Source: Akkermansiaceae bacterium UBA2381
GTDB taxonomy: Bacteria; Verrucomicrobiota; Verrucomicrobiia; Verrucomicrobiales; DEV007
Direction: 5' to 3'
Length of the DNA: 24,232 bases
Assembly: GCA_002344215.1 (NCBI GenBank)
Contig: DDSV01000046.1
Coordinates: 1 to 24,232, forward strand
Translations under genes and position numbers: made by a program
Shown: positions 7,741-14,985 of the stretch, one piece after another
Position numbering within the stretch: the stretch's first letter is position 1
Layout: each line of letters starts with the position of its first letter
Notes under the pieces: generated by a model
What the model was told of the DNA's origin: nothing
Databases searched by the model: none
Seen by the model: the letters and a program-made list of their open reading frames with translations, nothing else

Positions 7741-8481
7741 ATGGGACAGAAAGTACATCCGATCGGTTTCCGGCTTGCCGTCAGCAAAGACTGGCAGTCC
7801 AGGTGGTATGCACCTCAGGGGGAATACGCCGACCAACTTCACGCCGATCTCAAGGTCCGCCGTTATCTTGAAAGCAGACTTCAAAAAGGCGCGGTTTCCC
7901 GCGTTGTGATCGAGCGCGCCTGGAACAGCGTTCGTGTCACGCTTCACACCTCGCGTCCCGGTCTCATCATCGGCAAGCGTGGTCAGGAGATCGAAGTCAT
8001 GACCGCCGACATCAGCCGGATGTGCAAGGGTGCTCAGGTCAAAATCGACATTTTCGAAATCAGACAGCCCGAACTCGACTCCGCCTGGGTGGCTGCTCAG
8101 GTGGCGACTCAGCTTGAGCGCCGGGTTTCTTTCCGCCGCGCCATGAAGCGTGCCATCCAGACTGCGATGGACTTCGGTGCCGAAGGTATCCGGATCCGTG
8201 CCGCAGGCCGTCTTGGCGGCGCTGATATTGCCCGTGCGGAGGCCTACCGTGAAGGTAAGGTGCCGCTTCAAACCCTCCGTGTTCCGATTGACTACGGTTT
8301 TGCCGAAGCTGAAACCACCTGGGGTATTATCGGAGTAAAGGTCTGGATCAACAAGAAAGAGGAAGTCCCCGGTGAAGCACCGAAGCGTCCGCGCCGCGAC
8401 AACAACAGCGGTGGCGGTGGAGGTCGTGGTCCCGGAGGAGGTGGCGGAGGTCGTCCCCAGCGCCGTGATAACAACGGCTGA
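7741..8481 (+). CDS. rpsC: 30S ribosomal protein S3 with Gly/Arg-rich tail
   Basis: The 246-residue product begins MGQKVHPIGFRL, the invariant S3 start. The KH domain has the loop GLIIGKRGQEIE. The C-terminal domain has RAMKRAIQTAMDFGAEGIRI, GRLGGADIARAE and the DYGFAEAETTWGIIGVKVWI block. S3 is at the mRNA entry site, contributes to ribosomal helicase activity and is a 30S head protein. After the core (about residue 208) comes a tail of about 35 residues made of Pro/Arg, then glycine runs and arginines, with RRDNN occurring at both ends. It starts 24 nt after rplV and is preceded by GATTTTTTT rather than a Shine-Dalgarno sequence. Confidence 0.97.
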   Translation: MGQKVHPIGFRLAVSKDWQSRWYAPQGEYADQLHADLKVRRYLESRLQKGAVSRVVIERAWNSVRVTLHTSRPGLIIGKRGQEIEVMTADISRMCKGAQVKIDIFEIRQPELDSAWVAAQVATQLERRVSFRRAMKRAIQTAMDFGAEGIRIRAAGRLGGADIARAEAYREGKVPLQTLRVPIDYGFAEAETTWGIIGVKVWINKKEEVPGEAPKRPRRDNNSGGGGGRGPGGGGGGRPQRRDNNG

Positions 8482-8530
8482 TCCCAACGGATACCAAGTT
8501 TAAGCATTTTAAAGATAAAGGAGACAAGTC

Positions 8531-8947
8531 ATGCCTTTGATTCCAAAAAGAGTTAAGTTTCGTAAGACCCACCGCGGAAGCCGCGCGGGTAATGCGTCGC
8601 GCGGAACGAAAGTGAGTTTCGGCGAATTCGGACTGCAGTGCCTCGGGCGCGGCTGGATCACGAACCGTCAGATCGAAGCCTGCCGTATTTCGGTCAACCG
8701 TTACCTCAAGCGTAAAGGTAAGGTTTGGATCCGTATTTTCCCCCACAAGCCCGTTACCGCACGTCCGCCGGAAACCCGGATGGGTAAAGGTAAAGGTCCG
8801 GTGGAACATTGGGTGGCCGTGGTTCGTCCCGGAACCATGATGTTTGAAATCTCGGGTGTGTCCGAGACCGCTGCGAAAGAGGCGCTCCGCCTGGCTTCCA
8901 ACAAGCTCGGCATTCGCTGCCGCTTCGTGCGCCGTGCCGATCAATAA
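8531..8947 (+). CDS. rplP: 50S ribosomal protein L16
   Basis: The length of 138 residues is normal. The start MPLIPKRVKFRKTHRGSRAG, the GRGWITNRQIEACRISVNRY block and the motif PPETRMGKGKGPVEHWVAVV identify L16, which organises the A-site and the peptidyl transferase region of the 50S subunit. The Arg in ETRMGKGKG corresponds to the position hydroxylated in E. coli by the ribosomal oxygenase RoxA. A good ribosome-binding site, AAAGGAG, lies about 8 nt before the ATG, one of the stronger sites in this cluster. Confidence 0.98.
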   Translation: MPLIPKRVKFRKTHRGSRAGNASRGTKVSFGEFGLQCLGRGWITNRQIEACRISVNRYLKRKGKVWIRIFPHKPVTARPPETRMGKGKGPVEHWVAVVRPGTMMFEISGVSETAAKEALRLASNKLGIRCRFVRRADQ

Positions 8948-8970
8948 TCAGTTTTTACAGGAGTAACACG

Positions 8971-9168
8971 ATGTCAAAGTCCACTAAAGTATTGCGCGAG
9001 TTGAGCATTGAAGAGCTCGCAACCCGCCGCCGCGAACTCAAAGAGGAAGCCCTCATGCTTCGCGTGCAGAAAGAAGCCGGTCAGCTGGAGAATCCCTCGC
9101 GGATCCGTCAGGCTCGCCGTGATGTTGCGAGAATCGAAACGCTTATCACCCAGAAGCGCAACGCTTGA
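8971..9168 (+). CDS. rpmC: 50S ribosomal protein L29
   Basis: This small helical protein of 65 residues has the L29 pattern: LRELSIEELATRRRELKEEA, LRVQKEAGQLENPSRIRQAR, then RRDVARIETLITQKR. L29 sits near the tunnel exit next to L23 and takes part in SRP and trigger factor docking. An AGGAG motif about 9 nt upstream of the ATG is a good ribosome-binding site. Its position after rplP and before rpsQ is standard. Confidence 0.97.
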   Translation: MSKSTKVLRELSIEELATRRRELKEEALMLRVQKEAGQLENPSRIRQARRDVARIETLITQKRNA

Positions 9169-9223
9169 ACCGCCTGAGTGAGGCCGGTGCACGGAAACCA
9201 ACCAGAATTTGCAGGAACTACCC

Positions 9224-9493
9224 ATGAGTGAGTCAGAGAACAAGAGTGAAGCCGGATTGCAGAAGACCCGGGTCGGGGTCGTCACCTCGGATAAAATGGA
9301 CAAGACGATTGTCGTTGAGGTGCTCCGCCGTGTGCCCCATCCCCGTTTCAAGAAGATTGTGAAGAAGACTTCCACCTTTTACGCCCACGACGAGAGTGGC
9401 CAGGCCAAGGTGGGTGACCGTGTCCTCATCGAAGAGACCCGTCCGATCAGCAAGCTCAAGTGCTGGAAGCTCAAGGAAGTTCTCTCTCACTAA
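9224..9493 (+). CDS. rpsQ: 30S ribosomal protein S17
   Basis: From the ATG at 9224 the protein is 89 residues. It has the S17 OB-fold pattern: RVGVVTSDKMDKTIVVEVLR, then HPRFKKIVKKTSTFYAHDE and VGDRVLIEETRPISKLK. S17 binds the 5' domain of 16S rRNA and is an early assembly protein. A TTG at 9209 in the same frame would extend the protein by five residues. I chose 9224 because an AGGAA lies about 6 nt upstream and ATG gives a typical acidic, flexible N-terminus. The N-terminal stretch of about 15 residues (Ser/Glu/Lys-rich) is slightly longer than in E. coli. Confidence 0.96.
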   Translation: MSESENKSEAGLQKTRVGVVTSDKMDKTIVVEVLRRVPHPRFKKIVKKTSTFYAHDESGQAKVGDRVLIEETRPISKLKCWKLKEVLSH

Positions 9494-9544
9494 GATCAGT
9501 ATTTTTTCAGATCTCTCCCCAACAACTTTTACTATTTTACTATC

Positions 9545-9910
9545 ATGATTCAGATGGAATCCAAGGTGCAGGTGGCGGATAACACCGGCGCCCGCGTTGC
9601 GAAGATGATCGGCGTTATCGGGACCCGTTCCCGCCAGGCGCATGTGGGTGATATTATCACCGCCCACATCCGCGAGTCGATCCCGACAGCCAACGTTAAG
9701 AAAGGCGATGTCGTTCGCGCGGTGGTGGTAAGAACGGCGGCTCCGATCCGTCGCAGCGACGGCTCCGTGCTCCGCTTCGATAACAATGCCATCGTGATCA
9801 TCGACAAGGACAAGAATCCGAAAGGAACACGTATTTTCGGGCCCGTGGCTCGTGAACTGCGCGAGAAAAACTTCATGAAGATCGTTTCGCTCGCACCGGA
9901 GGTGCTCTAA
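9545..9910 (+). CDS. rplN: 50S ribosomal protein L14
   Basis: The 121-residue product shows the L14 signature MIQMESKVQVADNTGARVAK, then RSDGSVLRFDNNAIVIIDK and GTRIFGPVARELREKNFMKI. L14 forms part of the subunit interface (bridge B8) and contacts L19. The frame begins with the canonical MIQM start at 9545. The upstream 50 nt is pyrimidine- and A/T-rich (TTTTACTATTTTACTATC) and has no Shine-Dalgarno motif. Confidence 0.98.
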   Translation: MIQMESKVQVADNTGARVAKMIGVIGTRSRQAHVGDIITAHIRESIPTANVKKGDVVRAVVVRTAAPIRRSDGSVLRFDNNAIVIIDKDKNPKGTRIFGPVARELREKNFMKIVSLAPEVL

Positions 9911-9951
9911 GCATCCGGGATCAAATAACACTTTAGACAGAGGGTAACAGA

Positions 9952-10191
9952 ATGGCCAAGCGAGTTAAAACACACGTGAAGAAGAACGACGAAGTTGTCG
10001 TGATCACCGGGAACCACAAGGGAGAGAAGGGTCGCATCCTTCAGGTTTTCCCTGAGAAGTCCCGCGTCATCGTCGAGGGCGTCCGTATGATCAAGAAGCA
10101 CGCCAAACCCACCCAGGACCGCCCCGAAGGCGGTATTATCGAGAAGGAAGGTCCGATTCACATCTCCAATGTGAAACTCGCCGCCAAGTAA
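9952..10191 (+). CDS. rplX: 50S ribosomal protein L24
   Basis: This 79-residue protein has the KOW motif NDEVVVITGNHKGEKGRILQ followed by GVRMIKKHAKPTQDRPEGGI and the closing IHISNVKL. L24 is one of two assembly initiators of the 50S subunit and lies near the tunnel exit. Many L24 proteins are 100-105 residues and continue past the SNV motif with a C-terminal loop. Here the protein stops about five residues after it, so it is a short but probably complete version. A purine-rich AGAGGGTAA precedes the start. Confidence 0.97.
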   Translation: MAKRVKTHVKKNDEVVVITGNHKGEKGRILQVFPEKSRVIVEGVRMIKKHAKPTQDRPEGGIIEKEGPIHISNVKLAAK

Positions 10192-10216
10192 GCAAATATC
10201 ATTCAGGAACTAGGTC

Positions 10217-10774
10217 ATGGAACCAGCACTCAAGGAAGTTTACAAAAAGAAGGTCGTCCCCGATCTGAAGGAAAAGTTCGCCTATACGAACGTTCATCGC
10301 ATTCCCACCCTCGAAAAGGTGGTTCTGAATGTCGGTTTCGGTAAAGCCGAGGACCGCAAGGCGGCCGCCGAAGCGGTCATCGAAGATCTCGGGAAAATCA
10401 CCGGTCAGCGCGCTGTTCCGACGAAGTCCAAGACAGCTATCTCGAACTTCAAGCTTCGTATCGGTGATACCATCGGTGCCCGTGTCACCCTGAGAGGTGC
10501 CCGGATGTGGGAGTTTCTTGACCGCTTCATCAATGTGGCCGCCCCCACGATTCGTGACTTCCGCGGTCTTTCCGCCAAGTCCTTCGACGGTCGCGGAAAT
10601 TACACCTGTGGCATCAGCGATCACACCATCTTCCCCGAAATCGAACTTGATAAGGTCACCAGAACCATCGGTTTTGACATGACCATCGTGACTACGGCGG
10701 AGACGGACAACGAGGCCCGTGAACTCCTCACTCTTCTGGGGATCCCATTCCGCAAGCCGGGTGCCGCAGCCTGA
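10217..10774 (+). CDS. rplE: 50S ribosomal protein L5
   Basis: The 185-residue length matches the family. Recognisable parts are VPTKSKTAISNFKLR, IGARVTLRGARMWEFLDRFI, RDFRGLSAKSFDGRGNYTCG, and DMTIVTTAETDNEARELL near the end. L5 binds 5S rRNA and forms the contact between the 50S central protuberance and the P-site tRNA or 30S head. AGGA lies 9 nt before the ATG. In most bacteria rpsN (S14) is the next gene. Here rpsH follows after only 42 nt and rpsN is missing. Confidence 0.98.
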   Translation: MEPALKEVYKKKVVPDLKEKFAYTNVHRIPTLEKVVLNVGFGKAEDRKAAAEAVIEDLGKITGQRAVPTKSKTAISNFKLRIGDTIGARVTLRGARMWEFLDRFINVAAPTIRDFRGLSAKSFDGRGNYTCGISDHTIFPEIELDKVTRTIGFDMTIVTTAETDNEARELLTLLGIPFRKPGAAA

Positions 10775-10816
10775 TAAACCAATCATCATCTATCATTTTT
10801 AACCTATTGGAACCCC

Positions 10817-11215
10817 ATGGCCGTAGTCAGTGATCCCATTTCAGATTTTCTCTCGCGCTTCAAGAACGCAACGCTTGCGCAGAAAGAGGAGTTCTCAGCC
10901 CCCTATTCCAAGGTGAAGGAGGAGATTGCCCGGATTCTCAAAGAGGAGGGCTATCTCTGGTCCTACCAGAAGGTGGGCGATGGCGTCCATGCTGAGCTGA
11001 AGGCCAAGCCCCGTTATTCGGGACACACTCCTTCTCTTAAAAATCTCAAGCGCGTCAGCCGTCCCGGTCTTCGCCGCTATGTGGGTTGTGAAGAGATCCC
11101 CAAGGTCCTCGGAGGAATGGGAATCGCAATTCTTTCGACCTCGAAGGGAATCATGGCCGGTCATACGGCACGGAAGCAGAACCTCGGAGGAGAATTGCTC
11201 GCTCTTGTCTGGTAA
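10817..11215 (+). CDS. rpsH: 30S ribosomal protein S8
   Basis: The protein has 132 residues. It has the S8 start DPISDFLSRFKNA, the middle VKEEIARILKEEGYLW and the C-terminal signature GGMGIAILSTSKGIMAGHTA. S8 binds helix 21 of 16S rRNA and organises the platform of the 30S subunit. In E. coli it is the translational repressor of the spc operon by binding near rplE. No obvious S8-site mimic was recognised here. The gene follows rplE directly because rpsN is absent. Confidence 0.97.
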   Translation: MAVVSDPISDFLSRFKNATLAQKEEFSAPYSKVKEEIARILKEEGYLWSYQKVGDGVHAELKAKPRYSGHTPSLKNLKRVSRPGLRRYVGCEEIPKVLGGMGIAILSTSKGIMAGHTARKQNLGGELLALVW

Positions 11216-11256
11216 CGGCAGCGGATTACTCCCGGAAATTTCAACATCTTATAGTC

Positions 11257-11799
11257 ATGTCGCGGATAGGTAGAAAGCAAATCAGTCTCCCCGAGAAGGT
11301 CGAGATTAAAGTTCAGGACGGAGCCTCTGTCTCGGTGGAGGGTCCCAAAGGGAAACTCCAGTGGACTCTCCCGGAAGGGATCAGTCTTGAGCAGGCGGAT
11401 GGAACCCTGACGGTTACCCGCAGTTCGGAGGAGCGCACGATCCGGGCGATGCACGGAACCGCGAGAAGCCTGATTTCAAACATGATCGAAGGTGTCCTCA
11501 ACGGATTCACCCGGGATCTTGAAATCATCGGAGTTGGTTTCAGGGCGGCAGTGAAGGGCAAAGACCTCGACCTGAGCCTTGGTAAATCACACCCCTTGCT
11601 TCACCCCATTCCGGCAGGTTTGACTGTCACAGTGGAAAACAACACCACCATCAAGATCGAGGGGATCGACAAGCAACTGGTGGGTCAGTTTGCCGCGGAT
11701 GTCCGGTCCTATTATCCGCCGGAGCCCTACAAAGGAAAAGGTGTCCGCTACAAGGGCGAGAAAGTTCGCCGCAAGCAGGGTAAGAGCGTGAAGAAATAA
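11257..11799 (+). CDS. rplF: 50S ribosomal protein L6
   Basis: The length of 180 residues is typical. It starts MSRIGRKQISLPEKVEIKV and has two tandem L6 folds, with GPKGKLQWTLPEGI in the first and the family signature PPEPYKGKGVRYKGEKVRRK at the C-terminus. L6 lies near the factor-binding region and the sarcin-ricin loop of 23S rRNA. It starts 41 nt after rpsH in standard spc order, with no clear ribosome-binding site. Confidence 0.98.
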   Translation: MSRIGRKQISLPEKVEIKVQDGASVSVEGPKGKLQWTLPEGISLEQADGTLTVTRSSEERTIRAMHGTARSLISNMIEGVLNGFTRDLEIIGVGFRAAVKGKDLDLSLGKSHPLLHPIPAGLTVTVENNTTIKIEGIDKQLVGQFAADVRSYYPPEPYKGKGVRYKGEKVRRKQGKSVKK

Positions 11800-11826
11800 T
11801 TTTCAACTTCAGAGGAGAACAAACAA

Positions 11827-12183
11827 ATGAGTCTTTATATTCGCAAACAGGCGCGCGCCAAGGTGAGGCGGCGTATTCGGAAGAAGATTTCCGGAACAGC
11901 GGAGCGTCCGCGTCTCGCGATCCACTTTTCGAACCAGAATGTCTACGTCCAGATCATCGACGATGTCGCTGGCAAGACCCTGGCTTCGGCTTCGACCCTG
12001 GACAAGGGACTTGGTGCAAAAGGCGCCAGCAAGGAATCAGCGGCCAAGGTCGGTGAGGCAGTGGCGAAGAAAGCCAAAGCGGTCAGTATTGAGACCGTCG
12101 TTTTCGACCGTGGTGGTTTCCAATACCACGGCAAAGTAAAGGCACTGGCCGATGCGGCTCGGGAAGCCGGGCTTAATTTTTAA
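11827..12183 (+). CDS. rplR: 50S ribosomal protein L18
   Basis: The protein has 118 residues with the L18 pattern: basic N-terminus RKQARAKVRRRIRKKISGTA, ERPRLAIHFSNQNVYVQIID, then GEAVAKKAKAVSIETVVFDR and the closing GGFQYHGKVKALADAAREAG. L18 binds 5S rRNA together with L5 and helps attach it to the central protuberance. An AGAGGAG ribosome-binding site lies about 9 nt before the ATG. rpsE starts only 12 nt after its stop, so translation is probably coupled. Confidence 0.98.
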   Translation: MSLYIRKQARAKVRRRIRKKISGTAERPRLAIHFSNQNVYVQIIDDVAGKTLASASTLDKGLGAKGASKESAAKVGEAVAKKAKAVSIETVVFDRGGFQYHGKVKALADAAREAGLNF

Positions 12184-12195
12184 TTTTTGATATCA

Positions 12196-12909
12196 ATGAG
12201 CGACGATACCGTAAACGAAGAAACGCCTGAGGCAGTGGACATCACAGAAGTGTCCGGTCTGGCTGATGCCGAGGTGGACTTTGAGCCCGCCATCGATCCG
12301 ATCGAGGAAGTGGTCCTGGAGATCGAGGAAGCCATCGCCGTGGAGCCTGGCAAGGTCCGTTTCGACAAGCTGAAAAAGGCCGAGGAAATCCTCCGGTCAA
12401 ATGCTCCTCCGTCCTCACGTGACGACTACGAGAATTCTTTCGAGAAGGTGGTCCACATCAATCGTTGTGCGAAGGTCGTCAAGGGCGGTCGTCGCTTCAG
12501 CTTCAGTGCCCTCGTCGTGAGCGGAGATCGTGACGGCAAGGTCGGATTCGGTTTCGGCAAGGCCCAGGAAGTTTCCGAGTGCATCAAGAAATCGAGCGAG
12601 GCTTCGAAGAAGTCGATGATCTCGGTGAACATCACCCACAATACCATTCCTCATCCGGTGATCGGTGAACATGGTGGCGCTCGTGTCATGCTTCGTCCCG
12701 CTTCTCCGGGAACAGGCCTTATTGCCGGTGGTGGAGTTCGTGCCGTGGTTGAAGCGGCCGGAATCAAGGACGTCCTCGCCAAGTCGATGGGCTCCAACAA
12801 CCAGGCCAACGTCGTCAAGGCGACTCTGAATGCTCTTGAGCAACTCCGCACCAAGGAGCAGATCTACTCGATTCGCGGGAAACGTCTCGCGGACAAAAAA
12901 GCCCTCTAA
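12196..12909 (+). CDS. rpsE: 30S ribosomal protein S5 with acidic N-terminal extension
   Basis: From the ATG at 12196 the protein has 237 residues. The usual S5 is about 165-170. The core begins near residue 78 (YENSFEKVVHINRCAKVVKG) and contains the fold motif GGRRFSFSALVVSGDRDGKV, GFGFGKAQEVSECIKK, and the second domain GGGVRAVVEAAGIKDVLAKS. S5 lies at the mRNA entrance and is linked to decoding accuracy. The first about 75 residues are strongly acidic (EVDFEPAIDPIEEVVLEIEE) then mixed charged (KVRFDKLKKAEEILRS). An in-frame TTG at 12187 is possible but less likely. rpmD (L30) does not follow. rplO starts 22 nt on. Confidence 0.96.
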   Translation: MSDDTVNEETPEAVDITEVSGLADAEVDFEPAIDPIEEVVLEIEEAIAVEPGKVRFDKLKKAEEILRSNAPPSSRDDYENSFEKVVHINRCAKVVKGGRRFSFSALVVSGDRDGKVGFGFGKAQEVSECIKKSSEASKKSMISVNITHNTIPHPVIGEHGGARVMLRPASPGTGLIAGGGVRAVVEAAGIKDVLAKSMGSNNQANVVKATLNALEQLRTKEQIYSIRGKRLADKKAL

Positions 12910-12931
12910 TTTCTTACCGTAGATACGATTC

Positions 12932-13381
12932 ATGAAACTTCACGATTTGAAACCCACTCCTGGTTCTAAGCATCGTCGCCGCCGTCTCGGACGGGGTGAG
13001 AGCTCCGGACTTGGTAAGACCAGCGGTAAGGGCCACAAGGGCCAGAAGGCCCGCTCAGGCGCCTCGATTCGTCCCGGATTCGAGGGCGGTCAGATGCCTC
13101 TTGCCCGTCGTCTCCCCAAAAAGGGATTCAACAATGCCCAGTTCAAGACTCAGTATGCCATCGTCAATCTCGTTGATCTTGAAACGAAGTTTGTCGACGG
13201 TGATGAAGTCAACGAGCAGACGCTCCGCAACGTCGGCCTGATCAAGGGCACCTTTGACGGAGTCAAGGTTCTGGCCAACGGAGAGATCACCCGTAAGCTG
13301 ACCGTTGCTGTCGACAAGATCTCCGCTACGGCGAAGGAAAAGGTCGAGAAGGCAGGCGGCAGTGTTGTTGACGTCGAGTAG
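12932..13381 (+). CDS. rplO: 50S ribosomal protein L15
   Basis: The 149-residue product starts MKLHDLKPTPGSKHRRRRLG and shows the glycine/basic N-terminal extension GRGESSGLGKTSGKGHKGQK that penetrates 23S rRNA. The globular domain follows with LPKKGFNNAQFKTQYAIVNL and ends KVEKAGGSVVDVE. L15 is a late 50S assembly protein. In the standard spc order rpmD comes before it, but here it follows rpsE directly. The gap to secY is 80 nt, the largest so far in the cluster, and holds an inverted repeat. Confidence 0.98.
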   Translation: MKLHDLKPTPGSKHRRRRLGRGESSGLGKTSGKGHKGQKARSGASIRPGFEGGQMPLARRLPKKGFNNAQFKTQYAIVNLVDLETKFVDGDEVNEQTLRNVGLIKGTFDGVKVLANGEITRKLTVAVDKISATAKEKVEKAGGSVVDVE

Positions 13382-13387
13382 GCAGCG

Positions 13388-13416
13388 GTTGAATCTTTCG
13401 ACTCGATTGATTCAAC
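13388..13416 (+). repeat. Inverted repeat between rplO and secY
   Basis: GTTGAATC at 13388-13395 and GATTCAAC at 13409-13416 are perfect 8-bp inverted arms around a 13-nt loop. It lies just after the rplO stop in the 80-nt gap before secY. There is a short T-run (TATTTTT) about 15 nt downstream, but it is not adjacent to the stem, so terminator activity is doubtful. It could be an attenuator or a processing site separating ribosomal genes from secY. Confidence 0.35.
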
Positions 13417-13461
13417 TCGTAAGCGATTCGTATTTTTGAGTGACGCCCCCCGTATTTCCCG

Positions 13462-14970
13462 ATGATCTCCGCCTTTGCCAATACCTTCAAGATTCCGGAA
13501 CTGCGTTCGCGGATCCTTTTTACCCTGCTCGTTGTTGTCATTGTTCGCCTCGGTGCGGTTATTACCCTCCCCGGTGTCGATGCCAATGTCCTTCAGGACT
13601 GGTATCAGGAAGTTCAGGAGCAGTCGAGTGAGAGCCACGGTCTCACGGCCGTTCTGGCCCTGATGAACGTGTTCAGCGGAGGCGGTCTCCAGAACTCGGC
13701 TCTCTTTGCTCTCGGTATCATGCCCTACATCAGTGCATCGATCATGATGCAGCTGCTCACGGCAGTGGTTCCATCTCTCGGGAAACTGTCCCGCGAAGAG
13801 GGCGGACGTCAGAAGATCAGTCTGTATACCCGCGTCCTCACGATCGTGCTTTGTCTGTTTCAGGGATGGATGCTCGCGAAGTCGCTTGTCACTCCCGAGG
13901 CAAATCCCTTCCTGAGGGATATTGCCAGTGGATCAACCCGCGAACTCGTTCCGGACGGCGGACTTCTTTTCATCGTCAAGACGGTCATCATCATCACCGC
14001 CGGCACGATGTTGCTGATGTGGATCGGTGACCAGATCACCGAACGGGGTATCGGGAACGGGGTATCGATCATCATCATGGTCAATATCATTTACGCGCTC
14101 CCGGCTGCGCTGTTCCAGGTCTACAACACCTATGTGGCAAGCTCTGGAGAAAACCTTCTGCGCCCTTTCCAGCTCGTGGCGCTGCTCGCTTTCCTGTTTT
14201 TTGTCGTGGCGGCGGTCATATCGATCACCCAGGCGCAGCGACGTGTCCCGATCAACTATGCCAAGCAGGTTCGCGGCGGTAAAATGTACGGCGGACAGTC
14301 GCAGCACATGCCGCTGAAAGTGAATTACGCCGGCGTTATGCCCATCATTTTTGCCCAGGCAATTCTGATGTTCCCCTCGCAGATCATCGGGTGGATGTTC
14401 CCCAACGATCTCTGGGCGCGCAATCTTTCCATCACGCTCGGTGGTGGTGGCAGCGGCTGGGTCTATTACACGCTGACCGGCCTGATGATTTTCTTCTTCA
14501 GCTATTTCTGGGTCGCGACGATGTTCCAGCCCAATCAAATCGCGGACGATCTGAAAAAGAACGGTGGCTACATTCCCGGTGTGCGTCCCGGCAAGCCGAC
14601 CGCTGAATTTCTTGATCGCACCATGAGCCGGCTCACCTTTGCCGGTGCCATCTTCCTCACCGTGGTGGCCATCCTTCCTCCCATTCTGACCAAGATCATG
14701 GGAGTTCCCCCGATCGCCGCCCAGTTTTTCGGCGGGACCGGTCTTCTCATCATGGTTGGCGTTCTTCTTGATGTGATGCGCCAGGTGGAAACCCACCTCA
14801 TCCAGCGTCACTATGACGGTTTCCTCCGCAAGGGTCGGATCCGCGGACGTTTCGACAGACCCGGAATGAAAGGCGCGGCAGCAAGCGGGAATCAGATTCT
14901 GTGGCTCCTTGTTATTGCGGCCGTTCTCATCATCGGCGGGATCGTCTACTATCAGGTGGCGAACCAGTAA
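13462..14970 (+). CDS. secY: Sec translocase pore subunit SecY
   Basis: SecY forms the protein-conducting channel of the inner membrane with SecE and SecG. The 502-residue protein has the usual pattern of about ten hydrophobic helices. Family motifs include FALGIMPYISASIMMQLLTA (plug and TM2 region), LSREEGGRQKISLYTRVLTI, RGIGNGVSIIIMVNIIYALP, the cytoplasmic loop QAQRRVPINYAKQ, and FWVATMFQPNQIADDLKKNG, which precedes a GVRPGKPTAEFL motif. The last hydrophobic segment lies near the C-terminus (LLVIAAVLIIGGIVYY). It is longer than E. coli SecY (443 residues), mainly through larger extramembrane loops, including an extra stretch after the first helix. It follows rplO, the normal place in the spc operon, and map follows 15 nt later. 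Confidence 0.97.
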   Translation: MISAFANTFKIPELRSRILFTLLVVVIVRLGAVITLPGVDANVLQDWYQEVQEQSSESHGLTAVLALMNVFSGGGLQNSALFALGIMPYISASIMMQLLTAVVPSLGKLSREEGGRQKISLYTRVLTIVLCLFQGWMLAKSLVTPEANPFLRDIASGSTRELVPDGGLLFIVKTVIIITAGTMLLMWIGDQITERGIGNGVSIIIMVNIIYALPAALFQVYNTYVASSGENLLRPFQLVALLAFLFFVVAAVISITQAQRRVPINYAKQVRGGKMYGGQSQHMPLKVNYAGVMPIIFAQAILMFPSQIIGWMFPNDLWARNLSITLGGGGSGWVYYTLTGLMIFFFSYFWVATMFQPNQIADDLKKNGGYIPGVRPGKPTAEFLDRTMSRLTFAGAIFLTVVAILPPILTKIMGVPPIAAQFFGGTGLLIMVGVLLDVMRQVETHLIQRHYDGFLRKGRIRGRFDRPGMKGAAASGNQILWLLVIAAVLIIGGIVYYQVANQ

Positions 14971-14985
14971 AACGTCCGGGATTTT

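Noticed and set aside
7672..8487. Minus-strand open frame opposite rpsC (271 residues)
   Set aside because: Composition is low-complexity (Thr/Ser/Ala) and it is fully explained as an antisense shadow of rpsC.
9233..9931. Minus-strand open frame across rpsQ and rplN (232 residues)
   Set aside because: It spans two certain ribosomal genes in antisense and has no family features.
13933..14811. Long minus-strand open frame opposite secY (292 residues)
   Set aside because: It mirrors secY codon use, has a His/Asp-rich composition without domains, and secY is certain on the other strand.
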